Source of the DNA: Trichomonas vaginalis G3
Lineage: Eukaryota; Parabasalia; Trichomonadida; Trichomonadidae
Length of the DNA: 64,000 nt
NCBI RefSeq assembly: GCF_026262505.1
Contig: NC_067204.1
Span: 7,473,797 to 7,537,796, forward strand
Direction of reading: 5' to 3'
In this document: piece after piece, positions 1 through 8,884 of the stretch
Position numbering within the stretch: position 1 is the stretch's first letter
How the letters are laid out: each line of letters begins with the position of its first letter
Position numbers and translations under genes: made by a program
The notes under the pieces: generated by a model
Seen by the model: only the letters and a program-made list of their open reading frames with translations
What the model was told of the DNA's origin: nothing
The model's database searches: none

Positions 1-264
1 AATTTTTGGAAATGGAGTGATACGCCTGAAAATACTAGGAAAATCATCTTCCGGACGAAGAGTTTTGATGAATTGGAAGAAATGATCGGGTGGGAAATTT
101 GGATATCGAACTGTTAAAGCTTCTTCAATATTAGAACAATCTTCTGGTAAAAGCTTATATTTCTCGACGAATTTAGTTAGTTCTGAATATGTCTCAGGGA
201 ATCTATCTTTAAGATAGTGACAGAGAAGTACAGAAAGCTCTTTTGTAATGCTCCCTGTCTGCAT
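1..264 (-). CDS. BRWD/PHIP-like protein, N-terminal part (runs off window)
   Basis: This is an open frame of 88 codons from an ATG at 264, continuing past base 1. The visible protein begins MQTGSITKELSVLLCHYL and contains the segment YPNFPPDHFFQFIKTL. This layout (an E-L-x-x-L-x-x-x-x-L helix, a KLLP turn, then a Y-x-x-x-x-P-D-H-x-x-Q helix) resembles the N-terminal helical region of the WD40-bromodomain proteins BRWD and PHIP, which bind chromatin. That assignment is inference: the WD40 and bromodomain parts lie outside the window. The start is supported by an initiator motif TCACT (290-286) placed 22 nt upstream, the usual T. vaginalis arrangement. The gene is host, not transposon, and is divergent from the small gene at 343. 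Confidence 0.5.
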   Translation of the reverse strand, partial: MQTGSITKELSVLLCHYLKDRFPETYSELTKFVEKYKLLPEDCSNIEEALTVRYPNFPPDHFFQFIKTLRPEDDFPSIFRRITPFPKI

Positions 265-342
265 ATCTAAATTTAGGATAATAAAAGTGACTTTATTTTT
301 TGACACGTAAAGTTTTTCATACGTTATTTATAAAGAAATAAT
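265..342. promoter_or_regulatory. Divergent promoter with two Inr motifs
   Basis: The 78-bp gap between two divergent host genes carries one initiator-like motif for each. TCACT reads on the minus strand at 290-286, about 22 nt before the ATG at 264. TCATA reads on the plus strand at 317-321, about 22 nt before the ATG at 343. Both fit the T. vaginalis Inr consensus TCA-Y-W, in which the A is the transcription start. No TATA box is expected in this organism. Confidence 0.55.
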
Positions 343-657
343 ATGAGTACAAAGGCACTTATTGAGTCTTGGAATAACGGCTGGTTAGCTTCTATTTCAG
401 AGCCATATAAAGATGAAAATAACAATACATGGTTAGATGTTAAATTTTCACAGCCAACAAACACAAAGCCAATTCCAACACATTTCGTTTCAGTAAGATT
501 TAGAGTAGAGGATGGAAAACCAGTTACATATCTCGTAGAATGTGATAAAACAGAGAAAGATATATCTTATCCTATCACAGATGCTACACTCAAAATGTAT
601 TTAAGAATTAAGTCTAAAGGAGGTGCATGTGCTGCCGCACTCGGACTGATTGAATAA
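343..657 (+). CDS. Small hypothetical protein (104 aa)
   Basis: A complete 104-aa frame starting MSTKALIESWNNGW and ending AAALGLIE. The protein is soluble-looking, with no signal peptide, membrane segment or known motif that I recognise. A C-terminal stretch KSKGGACAAALG is small-residue rich. The initiator-like TCATA 22 nt upstream and the following AT-rich intergenic DNA support a real single-copy host gene. Function unknown. Confidence 0.6.
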   Translation: MSTKALIESWNNGWLASISEPYKDENNNTWLDVKFSQPTNTKPIPTHFVSVRFRVEDGKPVTYLVECDKTEKDISYPITDATLKMYLRIKSKGGACAAALGLIE

Positions 658-1318
658 AATTATTAATTGTGTTAGGTAATTTTAAAAAAATATTATTGCA
701 ATTTTAATATTTACATTTTTAAACAACTATGCTATTAACGATATATGAATACTATTGATAAATTGATAGAATACACTATGATAACTTATAAATACAACTA
801 AATTCATTTTTTTATAAATATTAATATGTTCATAATCACTGATAATTAAGGATACTGTTTATAATAAAATTATAAGCTAATTCCGCCATGGTCTGCCTAC
901 TTCATTGTGATTGTTTAAAGCGAAGTTTCAAATTTCTCAAGCTTGCATTATGGGCACTCATGTGCCAAGAATGCTAAAAGGTGCATAGCGTCGATGCTCG
1001 ATTCACATTTATTATAATTATTATTTTCTTTAGATTGAATAATAATTACAAACTGCTGCATTATGCCAATTTATTTAACATCTAGGTTCATAAAACTCAA
1101 ATGAGATAACGTTACAGTCTTGTCAAAAAAAAATCTTGAATAATACAAGTATATTGATGAAAATTGTATTTTCATCGGCTTTTAATTGTTACTGCATCAC
1201 TTCATATCCATGGACTTAATCAAAATTCATAAATTATATCCGAAATCTTTATGGTCATTGTTTTCTACATGTATAACTTAGTGTTTTTTTCTTCTAATGA
1301 ATTTAAGGGATAATCCAT
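658..1318. other. Intergenic, no gene seen
   Basis: AT-rich host spacer with no long frame on either strand. A small GC-richer patch near 950-985 holds a short hairpin (GGCAC-tcat-GTGCC), too short to call an RNA gene. A possible initiator TCATT lies at 1255-1259, about 100 nt before the ankyrin-family start at 1358. Confidence 0.5.
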
Positions 1319-1357
1319 ATGGTAAAACGCAAATATGTTTTTTTTAAAAAATTATTA

Positions 1358-1654
1358 ATGTCCGAACAAGACGTTGATCCAAGCAAATACAACAAATTGC
1401 GAAGTATCTGCAAATACTATATCGATTCATATCTTGCATTGTATCGGCTAAAAACGGAAAATGAAGAAGAATTAAAGTCAATTTACAAAATGATCAAAAC
1501 AGAATTGATTGATTCAAAGAAATATCTTCCCACAAATGCTATTGAAGACATTTTAGATATCATTCCGTATAATAATCGCTATACAAAGTCATATTTATTT
1601 CTTGTCAAACTCTTATCTGATGATTACCATATCACAGGCAAACCCAAATTTTAG
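1358..1654 (+). pseudogene. Ankyrin-family gene, N-terminal domain fragment
   Basis: The frame is open from 1319, but the family start is most likely the ATG at 1358 (MSEQDVDPSKYNKL). The helical N-terminal domain reads through LKTENEEELKSIYKMIKTEL, then IPYNNRYTKSYLF and SDDYHITG, and stops. I recognise this as the domain that precedes the ankyrin repeats in a large T. vaginalis gene family of the DUF3447-ankyrin type. The next part of such a protein (YGIKLYKSDDFEKIN onward) is not here but at 33476, beyond a 30.6 kb transposon block, so this is probably one host gene split in two. Fragment, not functional alone. Confidence 0.65.
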
Positions 1655-1722
1655 CTAAAAGTGACAGGGAAAAAACGTTTAGTATTAAAAAAAAAGACCG
1701 ATGAGAGCTTCGTTCGAAATAT

Positions 1723-1784
1723 AGAGGGAACTGAGAATGCGCAACCATTCTCAGGGAATATTGGATGCTATTCCCGTTCCCTCT
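1723..1784. repeat. Two-armed inverted repeat (three-way junction)
   Basis: An outer 9-bp stem AGAGGGAAC/GTTCCCTCT encloses two separate hairpins. One is GAGAATG-cgcaac-CATTCTC and the other is GGGAAT with a 10-nt loop and ATTCCC. Almost every base of the 62 nt is in a stem, so the sequence would fold as a clean three-way junction in RNA or extrude as a cruciform in DNA. The outer arm begins GAGGGAA, like one hairpin module of the arrays at 31.8 and 55.2 kb. No gene overlaps it. Confidence 0.6.
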
Positions 1785-1835
1785 GTATGGAAAATTGAGG
1801 TTTTCAAAGGGAGTTAAAATAATATCAAATTTATA

Positions 1836-1886
1836 CTAATTTACTTCAAAATACAAAAGTATTTGACAGCTAAAATTAGTTACTTT
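1836..1886 (+). repeat. Partial copy of the 120-bp repeat unit
   Basis: This 51-bp stretch matches the unit of the tandem array at 32466-33475 (from AAATTTATACTAATTTAC to AGTTACTTT) and then stops abruptly. The array at 32.5 kb starts with the same last nine bases. The shared nine bases are the putative target duplication of the block between them. Confidence 0.7.
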
Positions 1887-3328
1887 TAGGGCTGTACAAG
1901 ATTTAAAAAAAACATTGCCGGGTTACCGTAGAGGCCTAAAAAAATCGCGCCTCGGCGGCAAGCCGCCTCGGCATTAAGAATGCACATCTAAATTTTTATA
2001 TGTCCTTCTTTCTTTTATTTTTCCCTTTCCTTTCTTTTCTTTTTCTTTTTATCCCCCCTCTTGCTCTCATTTACCTTTTTTTTCCTTTTCTCATCATTTT
2101 TCAAAATTTAAAATTTTTATCAAAAATCTTGCCTATAAAAGCAGACTATGGAACCTTTTAATGCCTCTTAATCAATATTATACAGCATAAAGCATATTAA
2201 ATGAAAGTAATTACGTATAAATTTATTTTATTATCTTATTTATTAATTCTTTAGCATGTATTGTTTAATATTAACTTTTCTGTACATTAAATATGATATC
2301 TCCAAAGTATGAATGCCTTGTAACGAAACGAAAACTTAATTTTATGTTGAATATTTGTCACAAACATTAGATTATTAAAATATATGTTGGATATCCCTTA
2401 GTATGAGACTTCATGACTCTTGTTGTCTAACGTGAGCTTTGGATTGCAAGCTCTGTGGTTAACGAACATAAATTAATTGTAAAGTTTTCAAAAATTTTCA
2501 TTGTTTCTATCAGCATCTATTTTTCCTTTAAAATAATATATTTGTATGAATACAATATTTAGTAATTTTTTTATTTCCCATAATTTCATTCAAAATTTCA
2601 GAAAAAATTAATTTCTATTCAATATTATTTCAGCTTCAAAACACTTCATTCTTATAGATGTTGATTCACTAAAGTGTGATTCTATTTATATGAGGTAGGG
2701 GCATGAGGCTCGGCAAGTCTTATTGCTTTTTACCTCAATTTAGGTATTAAATAATTATAATGATTCATAGTGGCCGCTGCTGACTGGCCATCAGCAGTCC
2801 CCTGGCCAAGATTAATATAATTATTTAATACTTATCCAGTTTTACATCAATAACAACAAAGCTAATCAATCATCATTCAGAAATGCGGGAAATTACTACA
2901 AATATTAAAGATTGATAGACATTAGGCTGGCCACCTTCTGTCTAATATCTTTACGAATAAAAATAATACTTTTTAAAACAAATTATTTAATAAATTTTAT
3001 TAAAAAACAAAATCAAATATCAAATTGATCATCATTCAACTTGATGAAGAAACGGCATGCTACATATTCTTCTTTGCATGATTCGTTCATTGAATTTCTT
3101 GTCTTTCGCAATTCAGAGAGTGGGGGACAAACTCGCCCATTGTCACTTTTTCATTAACCTTAAACTTGTAATTTTCATTATTTTTAATTAACCTTATTTC
3201 TTTCCCAATTCCTGATTTATTTTATTCACTTACTATTAAAAGTCACATTTTAATAAAATATAATAATTTATTTATAGCATTTTTAGTATACTGTAATAAA
3301 AAATTAATTATAATAAATTAAATGTTTA
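1887..3328. other. Gene-free stretch with GC hairpin, pyrimidine tract and foldback
   Basis: No frame resembling a gene is seen. It holds a GC hairpin GGCGGCaaGCCGCC (1954-1967) in an otherwise AT-rich setting, a long pyrimidine tract at about 2000-2075, and a foldback at 2744-2831. It probably is the 3' flank of the MULE whose coding end lies at 3329. Confidence 0.5.
2744..2831. repeat. Foldback inverted repeat with inner hairpin
   Basis: The arms GTATTAAATAATTATA and its complement TATAATTATTTAATAC pair over 16 bp with further partial pairing. They enclose a second hairpin CTGCTGA/TCAGCAG around CTGGCCA. The size and AT-rich arms resemble a miniature foldback transposon, but no target duplication was identified. 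Confidence 0.45.
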
Positions 3329-3653
3329 TTAAATCAAATGTTTTCTTTGCAATAATATTTTTAATGTTGAGTAAACAATGTTGGGATCAAGTGTATCATT
3401 TTTCAGACCTTTCTGAACAGCTTCAAGCATACTGATGCATTCGACTTTTTTAAATTGTGTCATTTCTTCGAAATCTCTTGTGACTTTTTTGATAACTTTA
3501 ACACTTCTCTCTGAATCCAGACCTTTAATTTGCAACTTAATCAGGAATGAAGGAACAACACTGGAATATAACTCGATGACAAGTTCATCGAGTCGAAGAT
3601 TTCGCCTTTCTGGGAAGTACTGGTGCTTCAAAACCTTGAAATGTGATTCCGAG
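3329..3653 (-). pseudogene. MULE transposase, C-terminal part
   Basis: Reads SHFKVLKHQYFPERRNLRLD and on to LLQRKHLI and a stop at 3329. This matches the C-terminal end of Mutator-like transposases (N-N-x-S-E/H-F-K-x-L-K-x-x-x-x-F-P). Its upstream part, ending DETNNIS followed by the codons shared with the TCCGAG duplication, continues at 26465 on the other side of Maverick A. The gene was therefore cut by the Maverick insertion. The MULE is a plain DNA transposon and no longer able to make its transposase from this copy. Confidence 0.65.
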
Positions 3654-3841
3654 AGTTAGTATGGCTAAGTCGTGTACGGAGACACTGCGAGCCTCCTTAC
3701 CCATTATATGTGAATTTGACACTTTACAAAACCGTTAACGTATATTTTACAACACAAACGACAACACCAACTTAACCTTAAATATTTACAAAGCCGCCAA
3801 CCACTTCACTAACGAACTCACTAATGTAAAAATAAACGTTC

Positions 3842-4162
3842 TCACTTACAAAAGTATTGCAACTCCTCCCATTGCTGTGCTTCATATAACAGCTCATAAT
3901 CTTCTGACTCACTTTCTTCTTCATATAGGTCAAAATCACTGTCATAGTTTATACCTGTAAGTTTTGACAAAGCTAATGAAACACGTTTACCGTTTGTATC
4001 GTATGCTTGTATAAACTTTCCATTCTTCATTCCTTCATAAACGCTCAAACTAACTTTACCCTTTCTCCCTCGTATCTGATAGAATGTATTTTCACGAGGA
4101 ACGAAGAACAAATTCTTGAACTCATGACCGTTGTAGTTTGTTATCTCAATAGTTTTCGTCAT
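3842..4162 (-). CDS. Maverick end-gene, 106 aa, unknown function
   Basis: A complete 106-aa frame starting MTKTIEITNYNGHEFKNLFF. It has a basic middle (RGRKGKVSLS), a predicted strand-rich body, and a very acidic tail (DFDLYEEESESEDYELL). It lies wholly inside the terminal inverted repeat and is repeated at 25950-26270 with nearly identical sequence and at 57835-58155 in Maverick B. Its reading frame is kept in all three. The palindromic site at 4253-4300 stands just upstream, so it is probably one of the genes under that control. No domain recognised. Confidence 0.75.
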   Translation of the reverse strand: MTKTIEITNYNGHEFKNLFFVPRENTFYQIRGRKGKVSLSVYEGMKNGKFIQAYDTNGKRVSLALSKLTGINYDSDFDLYEEESESEDYELLYEAQQWEELQYFCK

Positions 4163-4252
4163 TTACATCCAAATAAAAATTTTCAGTAAAATAAAAAAAT
4201 AAATGATATCACCACTCCCACACGTATGAAAACATAGCGCAAAAATAAATTT

Positions 4253-4300
4253 AGGTGAAGCGGTGAGATCTCACCTCTTTTTTCACCTGTTTTTTCACCC
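4253..4300. promoter_or_regulatory. Palindromic control site, GGTGA type
   Basis: A perfect 14-bp palindrome GGTGAGATCTCACC (4262-4275) is preceded by AGGTGAA and followed by two TTTTTTCACC words, which are inverted copies of the first arm. It lies upstream of the 106-aa gene. In sister Maverick B the same place (58232-58279) holds the GGTAGA/GGTTAGATCTAACC version. Confidence 0.7.
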
Positions 4301-4308
4301 TGTTGAAT

Positions 4309-4824
4309 TCATTGTTTTATAACTCTCTTCCTTGGTTTCTTTTTAGTTGCTTTCTTCACGTCTGTCTCCAACTTGACTGTCTTTCTTCTTCGGCCGTAAT
4401 GATACCAGTTACTTCCACCAGTCAATGGGTTAAATGGTCTTTCATAAGGGTTTCCATACATTCCATAGGGACCATACGGAAGAACTACTGATGGAGGAAG
4501 AGTTCCATCGACTCTATTTAAATGCATTGTTTCACCTTTCATCTGGTCATTAAAGTCTTTTGCGTGTTTTGCAAACTCATCGTCCTTTCCTAAAGCATTT
4601 TCTGACTCAGTCGCAACCAAATTGGATGCTTTATTTATGAGCCCTATTTTATTTAATCTTAACTTCTTTGCAACCCAACCTCCAATCTTTCCTTTATTTG
4701 CATCTAATGTCTTCGAAACTCTTCCTCCACTCATTTTATTTACTGCGTCATAAGCTCCAAGTGCTTTTGCTCCAAATGCTAATGCTTTTGTTCCCATTGC
4801 GCCTAAAGCTGCCCAAGCTACCAT
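4309..4824 (-). CDS. Basic small virion-like protein (171 aa)
   Basis: Starts MVAWAALGAMGTKALAFGAKALG, a hydrophobic/amphipathic N-terminal helix rich in Ala and Gly. A charged middle follows, then a Tyr/Gly/Pro-rich segment (PYGPYGMYGNPYERPF), and the protein ends in a strongly basic tail (KKATKKKPRKRVIKQ). An amphipathic N-terminus plus basic tail is the layout of small internal virion proteins such as adenovirus pVI or core proteins. This is an analogy, not homology I can show. A 175-aa sister is at 58287 and a similar N-terminus occurs at 52812 in Maverick C. Confidence 0.65.
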   Translation of the reverse strand: MVAWAALGAMGTKALAFGAKALGAYDAVNKMSGGRVSKTLDANKGKIGGWVAKKLRLNKIGLINKASNLVATESENALGKDDEFAKHAKDFNDQMKGETMHLNRVDGTLPPSVVLPYGPYGMYGNPYERPFNPLTGGSNWYHYGRRRKTVKLETDVKKATKKKPRKRVIKQ

Positions 4825-5047
4825 TTACACCATATTAAAATCATCTCTCTTCAATATTATCTCATAAAAGTTCTCGTTACTGGAGAAAGTCAATGAAACA
4901 TAAGCGTTCTCACGGGCTTCGCCCTCACCGCTTTGCGGTCTATCTAACTTATTTCTTATCATCTATACGCTTCAAAATGTCTGAACAATTGCTAACATCT
5001 TCTACAACAGTTATTTCATCATGAATGACCTTCAAGAACAAGCTCAT
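4825..5047 (-). pseudogene. Small acidic protein gene, broken copy
   Basis: Counterpart of the whole 74-aa gene at 58815-59039 (MSLFLKVIHDEIIVVED...). Short, predicted alpha-helical, no known domain. This copy is broken. It carries a pair of GC mini-hairpins (4914-4939) within the coding stretch, as does the sister copy. Confidence 0.5.
4914..4939. repeat. Pair of GC mini-hairpins
   Basis: GGGCttcGCCC and ACCGCtttGCGGT stand side by side in an AT-rich gene. The same pair is at 58914-58939 in Maverick B. They belong to a set of short GC hairpins scattered through the Mavericks (see 7971, 21783, 48654, 61878). Confidence 0.65.
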
Positions 5048-5928
5048 TTAATATGCTATTAAAATCATCTCAATAATGAGTCCATCCTTTCCATCTTTAG
5101 GTAGCACAACATCTTTCATTGAAGAAGGTTCGACAAGTCTTATGTTAAACTTACTGACAAAGTTTGTTATACTATAATGCTTCGGTGGCGAATACATGTA
5201 GTTTGAAAGACATAATATAGATTCTTCAGCAAATTCACTTATACTGGATTTTATAACAATGTTCTCACGAGACCAAATACCACCAATTGACAATCTTGTA
5301 AGCAATCCTGCTGAACCTTCAACTGTAAACGTCGATGGTAACATTCCACGAAGGTCATCTATTGACATCGTTGAGTCACTGAATTTAAATATTTTCTTAA
5401 AGCAATCGTCATTATCTAACCATGCAATAGCTTTGAAGTTTTCATTCGAATATACATCTGCTTCATTAAATGTAAAACCTGACTTCTTTGCAGAGATGAC
5501 TTTAAAATCTATTGAGTTTGTTTCAAAATTATATGCTATGGTAACTTCTGAAGGTAATGGATGTCCTTCCGCAGTCAGTTGTTCTCTCACTACCGTTTGA
5601 AGCTTTGTGTTAAAAACTTTCATGTCATCTCCTGTGTCTAGGTTCACATACACAGCAACAGGAAAACTATCTTGCTTCTTTGTTTCATCATTATATCTCA
5701 AAACATTAAAGTTCTTCAATAATATTGTTCTTCCTCCTGCTGGAATACTTCGAACCTGTCTGATTTCAATAGCTTTCTCACCTCCTACATACTCTACCCA
5801 GTGCCTTGGATATTCATAAGTATACTGACTTTCTTGAATTTTGGTTTCATCATAACGTGTTCATAGTATATCTTTATACTCTTGTCAGTTAGACTCGGTG
5901 CTATGTTCTGAATATTTCTGACTTGCAT
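5048..5928 (-). pseudogene. Capsid-like structural protein (penton/minor capsid candidate), broken
   Basis: Counterpart of the whole 293-aa gene at 59040-59921. The protein starts MQVRNIQNIAPSLTDKSIKI, is rich in beta-type sequence, and has the pattern WVEYVGGEKAIEIRQVRS near its N-terminus. By size, beta content and place beside the ATPase gene it could be a jelly-roll minor capsid protein or a penton relative. That is inference from Polinton gene sets. The copy is broken about once. Confidence 0.5.
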
Positions 5929-5944
5929 TTTTAATGGAGATAAA

Positions 5945-6830
5945 ATGAAGCATTTAATACATGACGTAGATGAAGACATGAATGAAACTACAGACAAACT
6001 TAACTCTTCTCTCATTCTTCCTTTCAGTAAGGACTATGAGTTCTGTTCAAATGGCGTTTATTTCTATTGTGGAAAGATGGGTTCAGGTAAGACATTTAAT
6101 TTAATTCGTCATATACTCATAACAGAGCGTTTAGGAAACGACTCTTACTATGACCAAATCATTATATCAGCAACTTCAGACTCTATGGATCAACAGCGAA
6201 AACATTTATGTCAAAAGTTCAAGCCTCTGTCGTTAAAGTTCCAGACAGTGAACTCATTGAATTTCTTCAACGTTACATTCGACGTAAGAGGAAATATTAT
6301 GCCATCGTTGAATTTATACAGTCAGGAATGCAAAAGACTTCTGAGGAGATGGAAAGAATTATTGACAAACACCACTTACGTCAGTACTCAGGAGTTTACG
6401 ATATGAAACGACTTACAAACTACATTCTATCAAAACTTTCAAAATACCCCTTCAAAAATATCCTTCAAATACTTTGTTAGTTTGCGACGACTTCGCCGGA
6501 AAAGGTTTAGTGTCAAAACCAGACTCACCATTAGCTAATATCATTACTAAAGTCAGACATTACCATTTAACTGTAGCAATACTTATGCAAACATGGAGGT
6601 TTTTAGCTTTAAACATAAAACGTCTCATAACTGACTTCGTTATCTTTCAAGGTTTCTCACGCTATGATATTGAACTCATTTGGAAACAGTCAGGTATAAC
6701 ATTACCTTTTGAAGAAATTTGGGAAGCATATAAGTCTCTCATCTCTCCTCGTTCATACCTTGAGATTCATATCATGACTAATACCATTAAAGTCAAAAAT
6801 ATTCCATGGGAACGACCAACATTGTTTTAA
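5945..6830 (+). pseudogene. Genome-packaging ATPase (FtsK/HerA type), broken
   Basis: Closely matches the whole 295-aa ATPase gene at 59938-60825. The P-loop GKMGSGKT is readable near the N-terminus and the hydrophobic-DD segment typical of the Walker B strand is present further on. In Polintons this family-A32-like motor drives DNA into the capsid. This copy is broken about twice. It starts head to head with the capsid-like gene at 5928, leaving only a 16-bp gap. Confidence 0.75.
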
Positions 6831-7342
6831 AGTTTAACCTTCAATTGACTGATGGTAAACAAATTCCATGCATCTCTGTCGCCATTTCTGTTAATATTTT
6901 TGCTGTCATTCATATCATCCACTTCTCCATCCGTTAGCTTTTGAGGATATTGTTAGAATAGCTGTTCTTAAATGAAGGCTTTTCACCTTGAGAGCATAAA
7001 CTCTATAACTTTCTGCATACTTTGTTTTTAACCTCCTGAGCCATCATTGACATAAATTTTTATAGGCTTCCACCCTTTGTTCATGTTCCTGCTTCTTCCC
7101 TTAGCTCTTTTGTTCAGTAGTTCTACATCTTTATACACAGCTCCTGTCTCAGTGAATTCAACAATATTTTCATTCGTTAGCTTTACATTCAAACCCTTGT
7201 CGAGTGTATTGTTCATTTCATACATATAAAAGGTTTTTATTCTATATGAAATGAGAAGCAAATCCATCTTAGCTGGTGCCGTTAATGTTCCAATTGAACC
7301 AACATCAAATGTTGACTCACGAACGACAAACAATATTGTCAT
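6827..7342 (-). pseudogene. Unknown Maverick protein (~170 aa), broken copy
   Basis: Starts MTILFVVRESTFDVGSIGTL, with a basic middle (NKRAKGRSRNMNKGW) and a C-terminal part ending SQLKVKL. It ends with a 4-bp overlap of the ATPase gene. Its 5' end overlaps the 5' end of the opposite gene at 7251 by about 92 bp. Both arrangements recur in Maverick B. Function unknown; it does not show the His-Asp-Cys order of an adenain-type protease. Broken in this copy. Confidence 0.5.
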
Positions 7343-7864
7343 AAAGAACTATAGTTCAGAGTGTTTGAAAGAAAAGAACCAGAACCAGAAAATCCGTGAA
7401 TTTAAACTCAGCTTCAAGCTAACGCTACATCAGATGTTAAGTTAGAGTATCCACCACTGGACCAAATTCTTTCAAGAGAAGCCAACGACAATCCTTACAT
7501 AAATGTTCAAACAAATCCTTCAGATAACGTAGACCATTACCTTCTTCAGTTATACCAAACAATTTTACTCAAAGACGATAAGAAGCTTTTGACAAATCTT
7601 ATAAGCAAGAACCAAATAATTCTAACAAAGGAGGACCTTGAAAATGTTATATCACGAATAACAGGGAAACAATGTGTCATTGACTATCTCGACCCTGAAA
7701 TCGAATGCTGTGGTCAAACGCCACCATTCATGAAAATAGGTAACATCCGCATCATTGAAACACCAGGAACTACAGGAGTTGAGTTTAAGTATAAATATTC
7801 GAATGAATATACAAAACTTTCAACAGAATATAAACTTTGCTTGAAATATGTTTTAGTAAATTAA
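7251..7864 (+). pseudogene. Unknown Maverick protein (~206 aa), broken copy
   Basis: Counterpart of the whole 206-aa gene at 61248-61868. The N-terminal half is low complexity and polar (NTSN-rich). The C-terminal half is a folded-looking domain (KEDLENVISRITGKQCVIDY ... EFKYKYSNEY). No family recognised. Broken in this copy. Confidence 0.5.
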
Positions 7865-8130
7865 AGCAATTTGTAATATCTATCCAAAACTTCTTCAACA
7901 GTATCGAACTCATCTTCATAATGCAAACCTAATCTTATTGACTTGGTGCAGTTTTCACTAACACAATATAGCGCTTTGCGCTCGGCGCCTTTGACGCCTT
8001 TTTCTGTTCTCTTGACTGACATAACTAACTCATTTGTTTCATCAAACAGCAACAACCAAAGTTCATGACCTAATACATAACATTCATACTTTATATTTTT
8101 AGCTCTGAGTTTTCTTGTAAGCTGTTGCAT
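7861..8130 (-). CDS. Small Maverick protein (89 aa) with in-frame hairpin insert
   Basis: Starts MQQLTRKLRAKNIKYECYVL and ends EEVLDRYYKLL. It matches the 80-aa gene at 61919-62161 except for about ten extra residues (GVKGAERKAL) coded by a GC double hairpin at 7971-7998. The start overlaps the end of the next upstream gene by 40 bp, which suggests co-expression. It runs convergent to the gene at 7251, with ends overlapping by 4 bp. Function unknown. Confidence 0.6.
   Translation of the reverse strand: MQQLTRKLRAKNIKYECYVLGHELWLLLFDETNELVMSVKRTEKGVKGAERKALYCVSENCTKSIRLGLHYEDEFDTVEEVLDRYYKLL
7971..7998. repeat. GC mini-hairpins inserted in frame
   Basis: GCGCtttGCGC and GGCG-cctttga-CGCC lie inside the 89-aa gene and add 30 bp without shifting the frame. 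The sister gene in Maverick B lacks them completely, so they were gained or lost after the two elements parted. Confidence 0.7.
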
Positions 8131-8867
8131 TTAATATTTTCTAAAAAGTCAACTTCAACAGTCATTCGCACTGGTGCCTTCAGTTCTACAGGCTCTCCTT
8201 GAAAGTCAACAAGTCTGAATTGCATGTCTTTCAAATTATGAGGACTAATGCGAATCCATTTACCTAAATGAGTTGCTATGACAGGAACGTTTGGAATGAA
8301 CATTGAATTGACTGCATAACAGAAAGACTTATATTCTACTGAACCTTTACTATTAACTCCTGAAATACCTGTGACATTAGCTATTTTAGACTCAATGTAC
8401 AAACAATTACCATAACATACGTATGGAACAGATTTCATCTCAATCGTTTTGTCAACACTTTTCAAAGGAAATGTCATATGGTATGCTCCCAGAAGCAATT
8501 GAACTCTATGACTCATTCGTGTTATCTTAAACTCCTTTGCATAACTGAACTTCAAAACTCCTGCAATAAGTTTAACATTCATTAAGTTTTCTTCGTTATC
8601 CTTGTTTATTGTAGTATTTATGAGAGCATTTAACACTCCAGCTAATGTTTCCATCTTATATTCTACATTATTGTGAAATCTTATTTCGTGCTTCTTTCCA
8701 TCTATTTCAAACTCCATGAAATCTGTTTCATCTGTTATGACAAAAGTTGCGATAGTATTGAAGTCAACAACTCTGAAAGCAAGTGCTTCATTCTGTAGAC
8801 CTAAGTTTGTTTGTAGCTTTACTGTTCCATATTCGTTTGGGTCTGTACTTTGCAAATAGAACAACAT
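8091..8867 (-). CDS. Minor capsid (penton-like) protein candidate (258 aa)
   Basis: Starts MLFYLQSTDPNEYGTVKLQT. The body is beta-rich, with the C-terminal run RLVDFQGEPVELKAPVRMTV, which has the pattern seen at the end of Polinton and adintovirus minor capsid (single jelly-roll) proteins. It is 258 aa, in the expected size range. The sister gene at 62122-62886 differs mostly in one internal patch (about residues 50-95). Assignment is inference from pattern and size. Confidence 0.55.
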   Translation of the reverse strand: MLFYLQSTDPNEYGTVKLQTNLGLQNEALAFRVVDFNTIATFVITDETDFMEFEIDGKKHEIRFHNNVEYKMETLAGVLNALINTTINKDNEENLMNVKLIAGVLKFSYAKEFKITRMSHRVQLLLGAYHMTFPLKSVDKTIEMKSVPYVCYGNCLYIESKIANVTGISGVNSKGSVEYKSFCYAVNSMFIPNVPVIATHLGKWIRISPHNLKDMQFRLVDFQGEPVELKAPVRMTVEVDFLENIKCNSLQENSELKI

Positions 8868-8884
8868 TTTATTCTCATTAAAAT

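Larger units (their letters stand above)
3654..4333 (+). repeat. Maverick A left terminal inverted repeat
   Basis: About 680 bp that match the complement of 25779-26458, beginning AGTTAGTATGGC. It contains a complete 106-aa gene and a palindromic regulatory site, so both are present at each end. The match stops inside the downstream gene, at about 4333. Confidence 0.9.

Noticed and set aside
950-985. Small structured RNA near GGCACtcatGTGCC
   Set aside because: A single 5-bp hairpin is not enough evidence for an RNA gene.
3435-3659. Plus-strand frame opposite the MULE
   Set aside because: Shadow of the transposase gene on the other strand, no family features.
6827-7864. Adenain-type Maverick protease
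   Set aside because: Checked both unknown genes here; neither shows a convincing His...Asp/Glu...Gln...Cys order.
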